Positions 16,768 through 27,100 of a DNA stretch of 64,000 bases are shown here, one piece after another. The position numbers were made by a program, and so were the translations under genes. The stretch is from Clostridia bacterium (lineage in GTDB: Bacteria; Bacillota; Clostridia; Christensenellales; Borkfalkiaceae), in the NCBI GenBank assembly GCA_017463325.1, contig JAFTPK010000017.1, positions 39,492 to 103,491 on the forward strand, given 5' to 3'. Each line of letters begins with the position of its first letter. Within the stretch, counting starts at the first letter, position 1. The notes under the pieces were generated by a model. The model was not told the DNA's origin. It did not search any database and was given only the letters and a program-made list of their open reading frames with translations.

Positions 16768-17580
16768 ATGAGAGAAACCGTAAAAAAAATAGCGGACGTT
16801 TCCGTAAAGGTGGTCGTAGGGCTGATCGTCGCGTTTACCGTGTTCATCATGCTGTTTACTATCGTTTCGGTATCCACCGTCGACAGACACGACAGAAGTC
16901 TTTTCGGGGTAAAGTTCTATATTGTGCAAACGGACTCCATGAGTAAGTCGGATAAAAACGCCGATTTGGAAGTCCATTTCAACGCGGGCGATATGATTTT
17001 AATCAAAAACGTCGAGGACACGGCGGCGCTGAAAGAGGGGGACGTGATAGCGTTTATTTCCTCGAATAGCGACAGTTACGGCGAAACGGTGACGCATAGA
17101 ATTCGCGAGGTAAAAAAGGAAGACGGAGAGGTGCTTGGGTACGTCACCTACGGTACGAATACAGGCGTGGACGACGAAGCGCTTGTCGAACCGGAATTTG
17201 TGCTGGGCGTGTACGCGGGCAAGCTGCCTAAGGTAGGCACGTTTTTCGCGTTCGTAAAGTCGGTGCCGGGGTATATCGTGTGTATTCTCGTACCGTTCGT
17301 ACTGCTCATTTTGTACAACGGCTTGAACGTCATTCGCCTGTTCCGTCAGTATAAAAAAGAGCAATCGGCGTTGATGGATGCGGAACGGGCGGAAATCGCA
17401 GCCGAGCGCAAGCAGACGGAGGAAATGCTCAAAGAGCTGCAAGCCCTCAAAGCGCAGCTGTTAAACCAAGGCGCGAGTTTTTCATCGCCGCCTGAGGAAA
17501 AATCCGAGGGGCCGCCTGAGGAGCAGCCCGAGGAAACGACGGGGGAAGCCCTTAAAGCGCAGGGGCAACCCGAGGAATAA
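16768..17580 (+). CDS. sipW: signal peptidase I, SipW (ER) type
   Basis: This membrane peptidase probably cleaves the signal peptides of the neighbouring TasA-like proteins. It has 270 residues. Helix 1 is at about 13-37, then the catalytic Ser57 in VQTDSMSK and the catalytic His110 in GETVTHRIREV. A histidine in place of lysine marks the ER/SipW type. Asp135 and Asp136 follow, and a second helix lies at about 171-191 (GYIVCILVPFVLLILYNG). After it comes a long cytoplasmic coiled coil (ALMDAERAEIAAERKQTEEM) and a Pro/Glu-rich tail, longer than in Bacillus SipW. I chose the ATG at 16768, with GAGGAG upstream; an in-frame TTG at 16750 overlaps the previous gene. Confidence 0.93.
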   Translation: MRETVKKIADVSVKVVVGLIVAFTVFIMLFTIVSVSTVDRHDRSLFGVKFYIVQTDSMSKSDKNADLEVHFNAGDMILIKNVEDTAALKEGDVIAFISSNSDSYGETVTHRIREVKKEDGEVLGYVTYGTNTGVDDEALVEPEFVLGVYAGKLPKVGTFFAFVKSVPGYIVCILVPFVLLILYNGLNVIRLFRQYKKEQSALMDAERAEIAAERKQTEEMLKELQALKAQLLNQGASFSSPPEEKSEGPPEEQPEETTGEALKAQGQPEE

Positions 17581-17650
17581 ATTAGAAAATCTTTACGCAA
17601 AGGGCGTGTAGATAGTATATTCGTCAGAAAATATTGTTAGGAGGTAGAAT

Positions 17651-19279
17651 ATGGCGAAATTAAAAAACGTCAAGAAATCGCTGATCAGTAGCGTCTTGAC
17701 ATTAGTAGTAAGCCTGTCCATGCTCGTGGGCGCAACGTTTGCGTGGTTCACGGACGCGGCGGTGAGCAGCGGCAATAAAATCGTTGCGGGTAAACTGGAC
17801 GTCGAGCTTTATTTGTGGACGGCGACGGAAAAGGTGGCAATCAGCACCAGCGACGATCCCATTTTCGGCGGCAAGGGCGACGACTCTCTTTTCGAGCAGT
17901 ATTATACTGATCACGACGCGACGATTTGGGAGCCTGGAAAAACGGAGGTCGTGTACCTTTCTATTGCGAACGAGGGTCAGCTTGATCTGAAATATAAGGT
18001 TGCGATAGAGGTAGAGCCGAAAGCGGCGAGCGAGAATTACAATCTTTGCGAGGTGATGCAGTACGAGATCACGCCCGACGCAAAATTTGGCGACGAGGTA
18101 GAATGGACACAGGGAGTTTCCGTCAAAGAGGGCACGAACGAAACGAGTGCGAAGGACGTCACCTTAAAAACGGGAGAGGAGCATTTCTTTGCCCTTGCGG
18201 TACATATGGACGAGGACGCCGCCCCTTGGTATATGGGAAAGACCACGGAGTTTGACATCAAAGTGCTTGCGGGTCAGCTTGCGTCCGAGGCCGATTATTT
18301 CGGCAGTACTTATGACGAGCTTGCGGCATACCCCGGCACGGGTTTTGCGTCCGTGGCAGATGCGAGCGCGAGCGGCGTGGAAATTCGCGTCAGAAACGAG
18401 AACGGTACGAAAGTCGGCTCGGTAGTTATTCCGACGGGCGCGGTTGCCGACGGCACGGACACCGTTTCGGCGAACATCAAGGCGTCGAACTACAAAGGGA
18501 ATTTCACCGTAGCGGCAAATGAAACGGCGCAGGCGTACGACATCAGCGTCGAGGGCTTGCAAGACGGCAACACCGTTCCTGTAAAAGTACAGCTTCGCAT
18601 GGAGGCAGGGCTTGATCCCGCGACGGTAAAGCTTTATCATAAAGACGTCGAAATTGATTGCACGTATAACCCCGAAACTGGCTACGTGACCTTTGAAACG
18701 GCGACGTTCAGCCCGTTCACGGTGGTATTTGACGCAAACTCCGTATACGTACCGCCTGTGGCACTCCCCGAGAACTGCCCTACGGCGAGCGTAATTCGTT
18801 CGAGCGAGTATGAAAACACCGATCTTGATTGGGGTAGCTACGGCGTGTGGTCGCCTACGGCGGGCTTGGATTCGCGGCTTGAAGCGGCGTACACCTTCTC
18901 GTGTAACGAAAGCTTGGAGGAGGCGAAAGTCAACCCGTTTGCGAACTGGTATTGCGATTTCTACGTCATGCTCGATCAAGACCTTGGCGCGAACGAGATT
19001 TTCCTCGGCGGCAACTACGGTTCGTTCGGTTGGGTAGGTTTCCATAACGGCGAGTTGACCTTGCCCGCGAACGAGGAAATTCCCTTGCTTGGCAGCGTGA
19101 CCTCTAACCCTTGGACCTATCTTGACGTAGTGCAAAACGTAGGCACGTTTATTTGCGGCGTGGGCGACGTGGGCAACAAGCTTTCGGGCGCGACCTTTAC
19201 GGTTATGCTCCGCTTGACCAACCCCGACGATCCCGACGAATATTATAATGTCGCGCGTATCGAATATAAATTTGCATAA
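17651..19279 (+). CDS. SipW-dependent secreted protein, two-domain
   Basis: This 542-residue protein starts with a SipW-type signal (basic KLKNVKKS, hydrophobic helix, then GATFAWFTDAAVSSGNKIVA). Residues 35-220 form a TasA/camelysin-like domain with GKLDVELYLW and WEPGKTEVVYLSIANEGQL. A middle beta-rich part (about 235-360) ends in TFSPFTVVFD, a pattern common at the end of surface-protein modules. The last 170 residues (from about 372) hold three cysteines (SFNCNES-type CNES, WYCDF, FICG) and may be a separate domain. The AGGAGG at 17640 supports the ATG. It lies 70 bases after sipW. It is probably a matrix or fibre component; function beyond secretion is not shown. Confidence 0.83.
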   Translation: MAKLKNVKKSLISSVLTLVVSLSMLVGATFAWFTDAAVSSGNKIVAGKLDVELYLWTATEKVAISTSDDPIFGGKGDDSLFEQYYTDHDATIWEPGKTEVVYLSIANEGQLDLKYKVAIEVEPKAASENYNLCEVMQYEITPDAKFGDEVEWTQGVSVKEGTNETSAKDVTLKTGEEHFFALAVHMDEDAAPWYMGKTTEFDIKVLAGQLASEADYFGSTYDELAAYPGTGFASVADASASGVEIRVRNENGTKVGSVVIPTGAVADGTDTVSANIKASNYKGNFTVAANETAQAYDISVEGLQDGNTVPVKVQLRMEAGLDPATVKLYHKDVEIDCTYNPETGYVTFETATFSPFTVVFDANSVYVPPVALPENCPTASVIRSSEYENTDLDWGSYGVWSPTAGLDSRLEAAYTFSCNESLEEAKVNPFANWYCDFYVMLDQDLGANEIFLGGNYGSFGWVGFHNGELTLPANEEIPLLGSVTSNPWTYLDVVQNVGTFICGVGDVGNKLSGATFTVMLRLTNPDDPDEYYNVARIEYKFA

Positions 19280-19311
19280 AAAATAAAAAAATATTTTTGG
19301 AGGTACATAAT

Positions 19312-22300
19312 ATGGCAAACACGAAACACGTTAAAAAGACGCTCGCATGTAGCGTTCTTGCGCTTACTGCAAGCGTAACGGCATTTGTGGGTACGACGTT
19401 CGCATGGTTCACCGACTCGGAAAGCGCGGGTCAGAACACGATCGTCACAGGTAATCTTGACGTGCAGTTCTGGCATTGTCCGAACTACCAGTCGCAATGG
19501 GGCTTTGGCTACGACGCGGCTGGCGCAACGCAGATCACGGGCGACACGGCGTTGTTCTTAAACAAAGAGGGCAAACCTATGCTCTGGGAACCGGGTGCGG
19601 GCACGGGGGAAACCTTCCGTGTGAAAAACGTGGGTACGCTTGCGCTGAAATACCGTTTCAGAATTGCGGCGATCAACGCAACCAAGACGGCAGAGGGCAA
19701 CGACCTGACGGACATTCTCCGCATGGAGATCACCGAGATGGATCCTATCCCCGGAATGGCGAACGAGGTTCCCGGGCAGTGTACGGCAGCGGACGCCGTT
19801 TACCACGAGGGCTATTTTGGCGAAGGGTACGTGATTGAACACACCTTGCTCCCCGGGGAAACGGACGATTTCAACGTAGCGATCGACTGGTATCCGTCCA
19901 TTCGCGACAACGAATTTAACGTAACGGGCGGCTTGCAGTTGACGTTCGTCGTAGACCTGCTTGCAACGCAGACGACGCACGAGATTGACAGTGGGGACGA
20001 CCAGTACGACAAGGACGCGGACTACGATGGCGAGATCAGTAACGCAACCTCGCTGGAAGCGGCGTTCAGAGCGGGCGGCACGTATAAGCTGATCAACGAC
20101 ATTGACGCAAACAAAACGTTGACCGTTGCAGAGGGCGCGGAAGTAACGCTTGACCTCAACGGCAAGTCGATCACGAATGGCACGATTATTAACAACGGCA
20201 AGTTGACGATCGACGGCACGGAAATCGGCGCGACGTATAGCTTGCGTAGAGCGGCGGTCGGCAACGTCATCAATGCGGCGATCACGAACAACGGCGAGTT
20301 GGCGGTAGACGGCGTTGTCGTCAATGCAGCGATTGCGAATAGCGGCACGGCAACCATTAATGGCTCGACGATTAACGCGACGGTGACGAATAACGACGAT
20401 TTGACGATAAGCGGCAGTATGATCAGCGCGGAAAGCGGTAGAGGGCTTGAAAACAGCGGTACGGTTACGATTAACGGTAGCACGATCAGCGCGGCGGCAG
20501 GTAGAGCGATTTACAACGATGGCGGCGAGGTTACGATCAACGAGGGAACGGTTTTATCGGCGCCTTCGTACACGCTCAGCAACCAAAACGGCGGTAAGGT
20601 TACAATCAACGACGCGACGCTTGACAACGGTATTTATAACTCGGGCGATCTTACCATTAACGACGGTGTCATTAAAAACGAAAGCGGCGGTTCTTCGCAT
20701 GTGATTTATCATAACGGCACTTCGCTTTTGATTAACGGCGGCGTATTCAGCGGTAACGGTAACGAGGTCATCAATGCAAACAGCTCGCCCGCAACTATCA
20801 ATGGCGGTACGTTTACGAAAGTGGGAAAAACCTCCTATTTGCTCGGTGGTAGCGCAATGGTGATCAACGATGGTACGTTCAACGCGTATTCCGAAAACGG
20901 TGTAAATCCCGCGGCTCACCCCGTTCGTTCTGACGTAACTGTAAACGGTGGTGTGTTCAACTACAACCATACGAACCTTGCCGAAGGTATGGTTTCCGTA
21001 GACAATAAGGACGGCACGTTTACCGTTCTTCCCGAATTGACGACGGAAGACGGGGCGACGGAGGGCGCTAAGCTTGAAGGCGTTGCGGGTTACGCAGGTC
21101 TTTACACCGACGGCACCAACTACTACGTGTACACGGCGCAGGGTCTTATTTCCATGAATAAATTCTGGAAGGTAAACTGGGCTGCCAATAACATGTGGGG
21201 CAGATCGTACAATATCATGGACGATATCGACGCGACGGGCTACACGTGGAATAGCGTTTGGGTAAACGTTGGCAACAACGATAACGACGGCTTTATCCTT
21301 GACGGTCACGGCCACGCGGTTACGGGCTTGAAGATCAACGGCAGTATGTTTACGGGTACGCCGAACGGCGGCAACGAGGATACGGAACCTGGCAAAGTGC
21401 AGAATATCACCTTTGACAACGTTACCGTTGTAGGCGATCACTTTGTGGCAGTCGTTTGGGGGAACACTTACGGGGAGCTTGACTTCACGAACGTTCATGT
21501 TACGAATTCCACGATTACGGGTGCGTGCAACGTAGCGGCGTTTGTCGGCGGTACGGCGCAGGAGAGCGGCAATTGCACCGTGAATTTCAAAAACTGCTCC
21601 GTTACGAACACCAAAATCGTAGCTACGGGGAAAGACGGGCAAGACCCGAACGGCGCGGCGGCGTTTATTAGCAGAGCGTTTAACCAAACTTTCCTCACGT
21701 TTGAAGAATGTATTTCGGAAGGTAACACGATTTCCAACGGCAACGGTCTTATCGGCGGTGGCATTTACGGCTACACCGCATGGGCAAACGGCTTTGCGGG
21801 TACGGGTACGTGCGACGATTTCACCAACTGGAACGGTTTGATTTACGACAATGCAACCTTTAAGGCGGCGATTGTAGCAGGCAAAACGGAAATTTCGCTT
21901 GTAGACAACAACTACACCATGCCGACGGATGTTAATCTTCAAGGTAAGACTTTGACAGTTAAAGGTAGCAAAAACGTAGTGATCGACACGAGCGTCGTCG
22001 ACCAAAACAATCAGTTCGTGACGGGCGCAAACTTGACCTTCGAGGGCGTGACCTTGAATTTCGACAAAGTAAATTATAAGGGCTTTATGAACACGGCAAG
22101 CTTGACTTATAAGGATTGCGCGGTCAACGGCTTGCAATTCTTTGCGGGCGATGGCACGACCTCCTTTGTAAACTGCGATCTGAACTCCAACGGCGCGGAG
22201 CATTGCGTTTGGACTTGGGGTACGCCCTCTGGCACTACCAAGAATATCAGCTTCACGGATTGCGATTTCACTTATGACGACCGCGCGGTGAACTGCTATG

Positions 22301-23364
22301 GTGAAAGCGGTACCACGAACGTTTCCTTTACGAATTGTACCTTTACGAAAGTAGAAGGTGACGAAACCACGGGCGCGATCGAAACGAATAGCTCGACGCT
22401 GACTGCTTTGTATTTAACTATTAATAATTGCTCCGTAAACGAGGGCGATTTGTGGTGGATTTCTACGTGGGATAGCAAGAAAGGCGCGAATACTTGCGTT
22501 ACCGTTGACGGCGAGTGGGCTTCGAGCGGTCATATAATGAAAGCAGTCAAGGAAGCTTCGGCAACGGAAACGATTGAAATCGAGCTTGGAAACTGCAACA
22601 TTGTCGGCGATATCGATCTTACCCTTGCTGCGATCGGCGAACAGAAAGGCGATATTATTTTCAAGGCAAAAGAGGGTTGCACCCCTGTAATTGCAGGAAC
22701 TGTTACGATTGGTCTTTATGAAAAACTCACGACGAATGTTGCGGCGTGGGCGGCAAACGTTACGTTTGAGGGGATCACGTTTGATCACGCGTTAAATGCA
22801 AATCATAGTATCAACGTGCAGAATATGGGAGTGCTGACGTTGAAGAATTGTACGATTATCGGCGACGGCGAATACGGTATCGGTTCGGTTGCTGGATGCG
22901 CGGCTTATAATTCCCAAATTATCGGTTGTACTTTTGAAAATGCGGCAATGCAAATTACGGGCAATTTCGGTACGGGTCTTGTAATTGACGGTTGTACGTT
23001 TAACAATTCCCGTATTAACGTACAGGGTGGCACTGGCGTTACCGTTCAGAATTGCAACTTTACGGATACTATAACGAATGCGAATAATAACGAAAGTTTC
23101 TATCTTATTCGTTCCAACGCTATTCCCATCACCGTTACTGGTTGTAAGTTCAACGTGGACTCCACCGTTGACGGCGTTGGTATTGCGGGTGCGAAAGGCT
23201 GGGGCGTATTCGTAAACCGTGGTACGAAAAACTGGACTGTTACGGATTGCGAGATCAATCTTACTGAAAAAGCACTCGCTCAAACGGCGTTGATAGTTGC
23301 AAATTGTCTTAGCACGGGCAAAATCAATATGACTAACGTAACCGTCAACGGCGAACAAGTATAA
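19312..23364 (+). CDS. giant SipW-dependent beta-helix-like surface protein
   Basis: This 1350-residue protein begins with a SipW-type signal (KKTLACSVLALT, then GTTFAWFTDSESAGQNTI). A TasA/camelysin-like domain spans about 30-225, with GNLDVQFW and WEPGAGTGETFRVKNVG. Residues of about 235-570 are a run of short repeats with the pattern NNGxLTIxGSTI, typical of a right-handed parallel beta-helix. Residues 580-1350 continue with similar solenoid strands (NITFDNVTV, SFTNCTF, LTLKNCTI) rich in Cys, Asn and Thr. No LPxTG or other cell-wall anchor is visible. I use the ATG at 19312 (ribosome site TTGGAGG); a longer frame from TTG at 19297 only adds the ribosome site. A function in adhesion or a matrix is inference. 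Confidence 0.85.
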   Translation: MANTKHVKKTLACSVLALTASVTAFVGTTFAWFTDSESAGQNTIVTGNLDVQFWHCPNYQSQWGFGYDAAGATQITGDTALFLNKEGKPMLWEPGAGTGETFRVKNVGTLALKYRFRIAAINATKTAEGNDLTDILRMEITEMDPIPGMANEVPGQCTAADAVYHEGYFGEGYVIEHTLLPGETDDFNVAIDWYPSIRDNEFNVTGGLQLTFVVDLLATQTTHEIDSGDDQYDKDADYDGEISNATSLEAAFRAGGTYKLINDIDANKTLTVAEGAEVTLDLNGKSITNGTIINNGKLTIDGTEIGATYSLRRAAVGNVINAAITNNGELAVDGVVVNAAIANSGTATINGSTINATVTNNDDLTISGSMISAESGRGLENSGTVTINGSTISAAAGRAIYNDGGEVTINEGTVLSAPSYTLSNQNGGKVTINDATLDNGIYNSGDLTINDGVIKNESGGSSHVIYHNGTSLLINGGVFSGNGNEVINANSSPATINGGTFTKVGKTSYLLGGSAMVINDGTFNAYSENGVNPAAHPVRSDVTVNGGVFNYNHTNLAEGMVSVDNKDGTFTVLPELTTEDGATEGAKLEGVAGYAGLYTDGTNYYVYTAQGLISMNKFWKVNWAANNMWGRSYNIMDDIDATGYTWNSVWVNVGNNDNDGFILDGHGHAVTGLKINGSMFTGTPNGGNEDTEPGKVQNITFDNVTVVGDHFVAVVWGNTYGELDFTNVHVTNSTITGACNVAAFVGGTAQESGNCTVNFKNCSVTNTKIVATGKDGQDPNGAAAFISRAFNQTFLTFEECISEGNTISNGNGLIGGGIYGYTAWANGFAGTGTCDDFTNWNGLIYDNATFKAAIVAGKTEISLVDNNYTMPTDVNLQGKTLTVKGSKNVVIDTSVVDQNNQFVTGANLTFEGVTLNFDKVNYKGFMNTASLTYKDCAVNGLQFFAGDGTTSFVNCDLNSNGAEHCVWTWGTPSGTTKNISFTDCDFTYDDRAVNCYGESGTTNVSFTNCTFTKVEGDETTGAIETNSSTLTALYLTINNCSVNEGDLWWISTWDSKKGANTCVTVDGEWASSGHIMKAVKEASATETIEIELGNCNIVGDIDLTLAAIGEQKGDIIFKAKEGCTPVIAGTVTIGLYEKLTTNVAAWAANVTFEGITFDHALNANHSINVQNMGVLTLKNCTIIGDGEYGIGSVAGCAAYNSQIIGCTFENAAMQITGNFGTGLVIDGCTFNNSRINVQGGTGVTVQNCNFTDTITNANNNESFYLIRSNAIPITVTGCKFNVDSTVDGVGIAGAKGWGVFVNRGTKNWTVTDCEINLTEKALAQTALIVANCLSTGKINMTNVTVNGEQV
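20160..21000 (+). repeat. coding repeats of the beta-helix region
   Basis: Short related units encoding variants of NNGxLTIxGSTI recur through this stretch. They are in frame and protein-level, not nucleotide-perfect, so they are coil repeats of a solenoid and not a CRISPR array. Confidence 0.7.
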
Positions 23365-23401
23365 CGTAAGGGTTAAAAATCTTTAAGGAGGTGCAAACGC
23401 T

Positions 23402-23893
23402 ATGAAACAACAGAATAGTAATCAGCTGTCGGAAAGAGCGTTTGCACGCCTTATTGCTCTTTCTTTGCTGAGCGTGTTGCTTTGCTTGGTATGCCTCTGT
23501 ACGACTACGTACGCGTGGTTTACGGGCGGTGTGACGGCTAAGAATAATACTCTGATCGCCTCGACCTGTTCCTTGACGGTTTCCGTCAAAGAAGAGGGGG
23601 AAGCGGCGGCGACGGAGTGGAGCGATTTTGCCGAAAAGGAAATAACGCTTTCGGGCGGAAAAACGTACGAGGTGACCCTTTCCATTCCCGTGGGAAGCGC
23701 GTCGGGGTATATTGCCTTTCGCGTAGGGGAAGAGGTATACCTTTCTCCGTTTGTTTCCTGTAAGGCGGGGGCGGAGCGGTCCGCAACCTTTAAAATTGCC
23801 GTGAACGCGGACACGGTGGCTTGTTTTACCCTGCGCTGGGGCATTTATTCGGGCGAAAAAAGCGTGGAAAACGGCGGCGTTTTAACGATTTAA
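23402..23893 (+). CDS. SipW-dependent secreted protein, small
   Basis: This 163-residue protein has a hydrophobic helix at about 17-38 (LIALSLLSVLLCLVCLC) followed by TTTYAWFTGGVTAKNN, a slightly divergent form of the SipW-dependent motif. The mature part is a short beta-rich domain (about 120 residues) with ITLSGGKTYEVTLSIPVG. It is too short to carry the full TasA fold seen in its neighbours and may be a minor subunit or cap. AAGGAGG at 23385 precedes the ATG by ten bases. It ends the SipW locus, just before a strong terminator. Confidence 0.78.
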   Translation: MKQQNSNQLSERAFARLIALSLLSVLLCLVCLCTTTYAWFTGGVTAKNNTLIASTCSLTVSVKEEGEAAATEWSDFAEKEITLSGGKTYEVTLSIPVGSASGYIAFRVGEEVYLSPFVSCKAGAERSATFKIAVNADTVACFTLRWGIYSGEKSVENGGVLTI

Positions 23894-23897
23894 TTAC

Positions 23898-23938
23898 AAA
23901 AGAAATCACCTTGGCGTTTTTTTGCCGAGGTGATTTTG
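23898..23938 (+). terminator. terminator of the SipW locus
   Basis: AAATCACCTTGGC pairs with GCCGAGGTGATTT around a T-rich loop, with TTGG following. The stem is long and nearly perfect. Confidence 0.8.
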
Positions 23939-24006
23939 GTTATATGGCGCGTATCTTTTTTATTACAGAAATTATTCCGCGATGGCGGAGAGAAAAGGAG
24001 GCTATT

Positions 24007-24138
24007 TTGAAAGGCGAATACGAAATATGGAAAATGCAGGTCTTTCGCTTTACGGCGGAGGACGTCGTGCGGACGAGCGACGGCTCGGGCGAGCAGGAGC
24101 TTGACGACGAGAACGTAGACAAAAAAGGTTGGACCTAA
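24007..24138 (+). CDS. tiny peptide with EDVVRTSD motif
   Basis: This short frame encodes 43 residues from a TTG start preceded by AAAAGGAGG (23994-24002). The peptide has the pattern KGEYEIWKMQV, then FTAEDVVRTSD, then an acidic tail. The same layout, including ED-x-(V/I)-RTSD, recurs in the tiny gene at 40326. An ATG at 23944 is in frame but lacks a ribosome site. The stop TAA is ten bases before the BspA-type gene and shares its AAGGAGG, so the two are co-translated. I recall similar small Y-E-K-P...EDV..TS peptides in gut Clostridia but know no function for them. It could be a precursor peptide or a regulator; this is speculation. Confidence 0.6.
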   Translation: MKGEYEIWKMQVFRFTAEDVVRTSDGSGEQELDDENVDKKGWT

Positions 24139-24148
24139 GGAGGGATTT

Positions 24149-27100
24149 ATGAAAAGTAACGTAAAGAAAAAGGCGCTGATCGCGCTGATGACGCTCGGCA
24201 CCGTGTTTTGCGGCGTGGCGTTGAGCGATAGCGGACGGGGCGCAAGCGTCGAGGCAGAACCGCAAACGCCGACCCTGGAAATTATTTCGCATAACGTGTC
24301 CTATTCCGATTCTATCTATATCCTCTACGCTGTGGAAAACGGCGGCTTTGACAGGACGGAGCACGCAATAGAAATGTTGTTCTGGGATAACCTGCAAGAG
24401 GAGTACGTGGTAGGCACGGAGAGTTATTCGACGGAGCAAAAAGCCACGACGACGGTTAAGGAAAAGGATTGTGCCGTCTTTTATTCTCACGGCTTGGCGG
24501 CAAAAGAAATGACGGAGGACGTCTATTCCCGCGCGTACGTACAAATTGATGGAAAGGACTATTACAGCGAGGTGGTGAAATACAGCGTCCTCGACTACGT
24601 ATACGACCGTCGGGAAAGCGGCGAGCTGACGAAAGAGGAAGAGGCATTGTACGGCAATTTGCTCGGTTACGGCGGCGCGGCGCAAGATACCTTTGATTAT
24701 AATACTCAGCGGCCCGCGGACGCTCACTATTACAAGGTAAAGGTGAAAAACGGCAGGGGACCGGACGGGTTTAAGCACGGCAGATATCAAGAGGGAGAAA
24801 GAGTAACGATCACCGCTGACGAGCCTAAGGAAGGTAAGCGGTTTTGGTACTGGAAAAATAAAAACGGCGTCGTTGTGAGCTACGACAAGGAATTTGAAGT
24901 AGAGGTAGGCGACGACGCGGAATACGAGGCCGTATATAAGGATATTTCCGAATTCGCAACGCAGATCGAGCTGACAACGGAGGTCGATTACGACGACACG
25001 GCAAGAGAAATCGACCTGCCCGCGACGGTGAGCTTTGAGTATGACGGCGAAAAGGTAACTCTTGGCGTTATTTGGAACACGGACGGGTTTACGGCGCGGC
25101 AGGTCGGCAGTCAGCTTTTGTACGCTGATTTCGTCGATCAGACCGCCTACGAGAAATACGACGTGGAAAAGGGCGGGATCGTCATGGTCGTATCCACCCT
25201 CCCGTATACGTTCAGCGGCGATACGATCACGGGCTACTACGGCGGTGACGTGGCGCTGACCTTGCCCACCGAGTATCAGGGGCGGCCGATCAGCGCAATC
25301 GCGCAAGGGGCGTTCAACGGCGTGGAGAGCTTGCAAAAGGTGGTGGTGCCCTCGGGGATTACTCAGATCGCGCAAGGGGCGTTCGTCGATTGCGATAATA
25401 TCCGTTCGATTACGCTGCCTTTCGTCGGCGGGAGCTTAGAAACAGCCGACTTGTTTGGGTATATCTTCGCTTTGCCTGAAGACGGAGTGAATCTTACCTA
25501 CTCAAATCAGCGGGAATATTTACCCATTGCTTTGAAAGAGGTAACGATTTTAGAGGGTAATTTGACCCTTGCCGACTGGGTGTTTGGCAACTGTGACGGC
25601 TTGACGAAGATCACGCTGCCCGAAACGATTGCGGAGCTGCCTTTGCGTGCGTTTTCGGGTTGTAGCAACCTTACCGAAGTGAATATTCCCAAATCAACGA
25701 CGGCGATCGGCGACTACGCTTTCTATCTGTGCGACGCGTTGACGGAGCTGACCTTGCCCGAGGGGGTGACGAGCGTTGGGAAATACGCCTTTAACGGCTG
25801 TGACAACCTGCTTGCAGTCAGCCTCCCGAATACCTTGACGGAGCTTGGCGCGTACGCCTTTAATAACTGCGACCGTTTGACGAACGTCGTTTTGCCCGAT
25901 TCCTTAAAGGAGATCAGCGATTCGTTGTTTGCGAGCTGTAATAAGCTCAAAAGCGTGACGATCGGGAAAGGGGTTGAAAGCTTGGGAAATCGCGTGTTTA
26001 CGAGTTGCGTGAATTTGATGAGCGTGACCATAGAGGCGCCGCTTACGAGTCTTGGTTCGGGGCTGTTTAGCGGTTGCAAGAAATTAGAAAAATTCGAGAT
26101 CCCCGAAACGGTGGTGTTGCTCGGCGACAGCGTGTTTTCGGGTTGTAAGGGGCTGACTTCGATCACAATTCCCGAAAGCGTGACGAGTATCGGTGCGAGC
26201 GCGTTTCTTTCTTGTACGGGGTTGACGAAAATGGAGATCCCTTCGTCCGTCGCAAGTATCGGCGCGCGCGCATTCCAAGGCTGTACGGGTCTTACGGAGA
26301 TCGTCGTAGACGAGGAAAACCCCGTGTATGACAGTATCGACGGCGATTTGTACGCCGAGGGCGGCACAATGTTGATCAGCTATGCCGCGGGGAAAGGCGT
26401 GGAGGAATTGAAAATCGGCGGCGACGTGACGAGTATCGGCGCGTATGCGTTCTACGACGTGCAAAGCCTCAAATCGGTAATTATTGAGGAGAGCGTGATG
26501 AGTATCGGCAACTACGCCTTTTCTAGCGCCGAAAGTTTGACGAGCGTGGTAATCGGCGACGGCGTAACGGAGATCGGAACGTATGCCTTTGCCGATACCT
26601 ATAACTTATCCGCTCTTGTTTTGGGTAGTTCGGTAAAAACGATCGGGAATATGGCGTTCCGCAACTGCTACAATTTGGTGGAAATTTACAACCGTTCCGG
26701 CTTGAAAATTAAGGCGGGGGCGACTGCTTACGGGCAGGTGGCGAAATACGCGCTTGCGGTCTACACCGAAGAGGGCTACGAAAGCAGTATTTCCACGCTG
26801 GAAGACGGGTACACGGTCTATAAGGACGGCGACAGGGTCGTGTTGATCGGGTACACGGGAAGTTCGTCCGAGGTGCTTGTGCCCGAGGGGGTAACGGAGA
26901 TCAATTCGCGGGCGTTCTACAACCGTGACGATATTCGTGGCGTCGTACTTTCCTCCACTGTGCAGACGGTAGGCGCATACGCTTTCCAAGGCTGTGATAA
27001 GCTGGTCAGCGTCTTTATTTCCTCGTCCGTGCAAACGATCGGCGAGCGGGCATTCCAAAACTGCCGCGCTTTGCAGCAAGTCCGTTTTGAAGAGGGCGTG

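Noticed and set aside
18164..19318. Minus-strand frame of 384 codons
   Set aside because: It is the shadow of the SipW-dependent protein on the plus strand and crosses into the next gene's ribosome site.
20160..21000. Possible CRISPR array
   Set aside because: The repeats are in frame, vary at nucleotide level and encode solenoid coils. No Cas gene or regular spacer length is present.
20554..22203. Long minus-strand frame (549 codons) inside the beta-helix gene
   Set aside because: It is antisense to clearly repetitive coding sequence with a signal peptide on the plus strand, shows no domain or ribosome site, and is very basic, as expected for a mirror of Asn/Thr-rich repeats.
24050..25375. 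Minus-strand frame of 441 codons
   Set aside because: It is antisense to the tiny peptide and the BspA-type gene and has no ribosome site or recognisable motif.
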